A stretch of 7,296 nucleotides of DNA from Desulfobacterales bacterium. GTDB lineage: Bacteria; Desulfobacterota; Desulfobacteria; Desulfobacterales; C00003060. Position numbers and translations under genes: made by a program. This document shows positions 5,421 through 7,296 of this stretch, piece by piece (positions within the stretch are counted from its first letter, which is position 1; each line of letters opens with the position of its first letter). The notes beneath the pieces were generated by a model that was not told where the DNA came from, searched no databases, and saw only the letters and a list, made by a program, of their open reading frames with translations. The stretch lies in contig JAUWXJ010000122.1 of assembly GCA_030616425.1 (NCBI GenBank), positions 1 to 7,296 on the forward strand, read 5' to 3'.

Positions 5421-5834
5421 ATGAAAAAATGCATCCTTCTTCCTTGTGTAGCTTTATTATTTCTCTTTTGCAGTTTTGTTAGTGTCGTGCATGCTTCACC
5501 ATTCAAGGGACCATGGGAAAAACCTAGTGATGAGAAGACTGCCTACAAGCAAGAAACAAACAGGTTAAACCCGCTTCAGTCTCTGGTTGAACTTTACAGA
5601 AAATATATTTCACCGATCGATGGTAAGGATTGTCCCATGTATCCTAGTTGTTCAAGATACAGCCTGCTCTGTTTTGAAAAACACGGGCCTTTCATTGGGT
5701 GGGTGATGACTTGTGATCGGCTGCTCCACGAGAGAGATGAAATGCGCGAGGCTCTACTCATTCGCATAAATGGGGTAGAAAGGTTTTATGACCCCCTAGA
5801 GAATAATGATTTCTGGTGGCACAGTGAGCGCTGA
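5421..5834 (+). CDS. yidD: YidD-domain protein with Sec signal peptide
   Basis: YidD (membrane protein insertion efficiency factor) is normally a small cytoplasmic-side protein encoded between rnpA and yidC that assists YidC. Here the 137-aa protein starts with a clear signal peptide: MKK, a hydrophobic core at about 4-22, and a likely cleavage after V-H-A (A25). The domain follows at about 52-105, with LVELYRKYISPIDG, the C71-C77 pair in DCPMYPSCSRYS, HG at 88-89 and R100. C84 and C98 are also present. The tail from about 106 to 137 is extra compared with the usual length (about 85 aa in Escherichia coli). The domain would be exported, or held outside by the uncleaved peptide. There is no rnpA or yidC nearby. 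TAGGAG at 5402-5407 lies 13 nt before the ATG, a long spacing. It overlaps the next gene by 29 bp. The family call is firm; the cellular role is not. Confidence 0.85.
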   Translation: MKKCILLPCVALLFLFCSFVSVVHASPFKGPWEKPSDEKTAYKQETNRLNPLQSLVELYRKYISPIDGKDCPMYPSCSRYSLLCFEKHGPFIGWVMTCDRLLHERDEMREALLIRINGVERFYDPLENNDFWWHSER

Positions 5835-6825
5835 ACAGGCTGTAACCATTCAGGGGGTAAGAGAAGCGGTTTCCCTTACCCCGAAGGGTGAACTATTACA
5901 ACGGGCAGGATGGCTTGCCGCTGTATCCATCATAATCTGTCTCTTCCCTCTCTATTCTCACGCCGGCCAGGCGGTTCTCCTCGACCCCGACCGTCAATTT
6001 CAGTTTGCTGAGTACTATTTTGAAAAAGGCGAGTACTATAGGGCGATCGGAGAGTACGAGCGGTTCATATATTTTTTTCCGGAGGCAAAAAAAGTTGAGC
6101 TTGCCAGGCACAGGATCGCCCTTGCCTATCTCAAGGGTGAGCGATATCAAGAAGCGATCCAGGCATTCAAACTCCTGATAGAAAAATACCCAAACTCCGC
6201 GTATGCTATCAAGTCTTATCTTAGAATAAGTGAGGCATATATTCGGCTCAAGCGCTATGATGAGGCTCTCATCAATCTTGACAATTTAATAACCATTGCG
6301 CCTGATCAAAACACCAAGGATGAAGCCTATTATCAGCGTGGCTGGATTTATCTGGAACAGGGATTGTGGGAAAATGCCCAAACCTGCTTTGATAAGATTT
6401 CCCCTCAAAATCGAGAAACATACAGGCTCAAGCAGTTGTTGGATGAACTCGATAAGAAAAAAGTCCTCAAGCGTAAAGATCCTACCAGTGCAGGATTACT
6501 TGCCATTGTTCCGGGCGCGGGCCACCTGTACTGTGAAAGACACAGAGACGCATTTGTCTCATTTTTGGTCAATGGGGCATTGATCTTTGCCGCCTATGAG
6601 GCGTTTGATCACGATCAGAATGTCCTTGGTGGAATTATTACCCTTGTTGAGGTTGGTTTTTATTCAGGCAACATCTACAGCGCGGTCAGCAGCGCCCACA
6701 AGTACAACCGGCACGAAAAAAACCGCTTTTTGAGGTACTTGAAAGAGCGCTCAAGTATCAAGATCTCTTTAACAGGCCCAGGGCAAGACCATTCACTTGT
6801 GCTTTCATGCCAGGTTTCGTTTTAG
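5806..6825 (+). CDS. exported TPR protein with C-terminal two-helix membrane domain
   Basis: A 339-aa envelope protein of unrecognised function. In order: a long N-terminal extension (about 1-33), a hydrophobic segment 35-50 with a possible signal peptidase site after S-H-A (A53), four tetratricopeptide repeats (about 64-95, 99-130, 134-167, 171-200; for example YFEKGEYYRAIGEYERFIYFFP), a lysine-rich linker (216-226) and a C-terminal domain beginning SAGLLAIVPGAGHLYCERHRDAF. That domain has two hydrophobic helices at about 249-266 and 272-291. Its PGAGxxY motif recalls small TM2/DUF5683-type membrane domains, but I cannot confirm the family. The start is uncertain: ATG at 5806 (used here) or GTG at 5824, both inside yidD and neither with a strong ribosome binding site, so translation is probably coupled to yidD. 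The TPRs suggest a scaffold for protein contacts on the outer face of the membrane. Confidence 0.75.
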   Translation: MISGGTVSAEQAVTIQGVREAVSLTPKGELLQRAGWLAAVSIIICLFPLYSHAGQAVLLDPDRQFQFAEYYFEKGEYYRAIGEYERFIYFFPEAKKVELARHRIALAYLKGERYQEAIQAFKLLIEKYPNSAYAIKSYLRISEAYIRLKRYDEALINLDNLITIAPDQNTKDEAYYQRGWIYLEQGLWENAQTCFDKISPQNRETYRLKQLLDELDKKKVLKRKDPTSAGLLAIVPGAGHLYCERHRDAFVSFLVNGALIFAAYEAFDHDQNVLGGIITLVEVGFYSGNIYSAVSSAHKYNRHEKNRFLRYLKERSSIKISLTGPGQDHSLVLSCQVSF

Positions 6826-6870
6826 GCAACTAGAAATGATGGTTTCTTAAAAGGTCAGATTCAGGGAATG

Positions 6871-6967
6871 TGTCAGGTTTCTCGCTCCCGCCTGCCAATG
6901 CCTAGTTAGCCTAGCAACCACAATGCCGGCATATATGGCTATGGCGGGCAGGTCGCTCGAAATGACA
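6871..6967. repeat. 97-bp inverted-repeat element (MITE-like or palindromic unit)
   Basis: The element begins TGTCAGGTTTCTCGC and ends, read on the opposite strand, TGTCATTTCGAGCGACC, giving imperfect terminal inverted repeats. Inside them CCCGCC (6887-6892) pairs with GGCGGG (6943-6948), and further GC-rich blocks around GCCTGCC and GGCAGG strengthen the fold. The centre is AT-rich. The TTTCGAGCGA-type ends resemble palindromic intergenic units common in environmental genomes; this is from memory and needs a copy count. It lies about 45 bp after the TPR gene. Confidence 0.65.
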
Positions 6968-7169
6968 AGTTGTTGGTACTTTTTACGAGTTCATAAAATA
7001 TGGAGACAGAATAAGTAGCACCACTGGACTGAAAGGGGTCATTTTTTAAAGATTATTGCGGCTTATAGCATATGAGAGCAACTTGATCAAGCGGGATACG
7101 GGATAACAGTTGTGGTAAATGAAAGCTCCTCCCACATATAATTGGACTTTTTTTAACAAACTTTTTTTG

Positions 7170-7197
7170 TTGACACCTTGACTTACGTTGTGATACC
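7170..7197 (+). promoter_or_regulatory. candidate promoter pointing out of the window
   Basis: A perfect TTGACA (7170-7175) is followed after 16 bases by GATACC (7192-7197), preceded by TG at the extended -10 position. The -10 itself is weak. It directs transcription to the right, through the palindrome at 7247-7269. Confidence 0.4.
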
Positions 7198-7246
7198 AGA
7201 CAAGTTATTGGTAATAGCTCATATATATCTTAATTATCTATACATT

Positions 7247-7269
7247 TTTGCCAAGATTCTCTTGGCAAA
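7247..7269 (+). promoter_or_regulatory. perfect 9-bp inverted repeat, operator or leader hairpin
   Basis: TTTGCCAAG (7247-7255) is repeated inverted as CTTGGCAAA (7261-7269) around ATTCT. It lies roughly 45-65 bases after the start point predicted from the promoter-like sequence at 7170-7197. No T-run follows on either strand, so it is not an intrinsic terminator. The half-sites look like a dimeric repressor site, or it may be a stem in the mRNA leader. Confidence 0.55.
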
Positions 7270-7296
7270 CTGCACCATATCAGTACTTCCCAACCC

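Larger units (their letters stand above)
6968..7296. other. non-coding right end of the window
   Basis: I see no gene in this 329-bp stretch on either strand; the reading frames are short and AT-rich. It holds a weak terminator-like structure (TGGAC/GGTCA around 7025-7041 followed by TTTTTT at 7042-7047), runs of T at 7148-7154 and 7162-7168, a promoter-like sequence (7170-7197) and a perfect palindrome (7247-7269). The content suggests the upstream region of a gene that begins beyond the window. Confidence 0.5.

Overview
This 7.3 kb window is bacterial chromosome with about eight protein genes on both strands, separated by intergenic stretches full of short repeats and hairpins. The gene set suggests an uncultured, probably anaerobic bacterium of the former Deltaproteobacteria (Desulfobacterota). 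It includes an AmmeMemoRadiSam radical SAM enzyme, a short MetE-like catalytic-domain protein, a Tat translocase subunit of the MFG-GMPEL type, a short DjlA-like J-protein, and an exported YidD paired with a TPR protein. This placement is inferred from protein style and repeat content, not from a marker gene. No rRNA, tRNA, CRISPR array, transposase or phage gene is visible.

Layout. Two minus-strand genes lie on the left: the AmrS-type radical SAM enzyme (177-1193) and, upstream of it, a class I methyltransferase (1423-2184). Between them are arrays of degenerate 7-base repeats that touch the start codon of the first gene and the stop codon of the second. A 388-bp gap with a dispersed repeat and a 33-bp inverted repeat leads to ssb (2573-2992, plus strand). 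Ssb converges on tatA (3440-3637, minus strand). The 447 bp between them contain a run of at least six consecutive hairpins (3180-3416), the most striking non-coding structure here. Upstream of tatA on the same strand is a small J-domain protein with a glycine zipper (3761-4120) and a near-consensus promoter. Divergent from it is a MetE-like protein (4248-5315). Then come a YidD-domain protein with a signal peptide (5421-5834) and an overlapping TPR/membrane protein (5806-6825). The last 471 bp are non-coding: a 97-bp inverted-repeat element, a promoter-like sequence and a 23-bp palindrome.

How the parts relate. TatA and the exported YidD/TPR pair both concern the envelope. The J-protein is an Hsp70 co-chaperone that is probably membrane-anchored. 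The MetE-like protein, the methyltransferase and the radical SAM enzyme touch methyl-group or S-adenosylmethionine chemistry, but nothing in the sequence shows that they act together. The best candidate for an unusual protein system is the yidD-TPR gene pair. The best candidate for an undescribed element is the hairpin chain between ssb and tatA, whose two ends recur as a compact 53-bp copy upstream of the methyltransferase.
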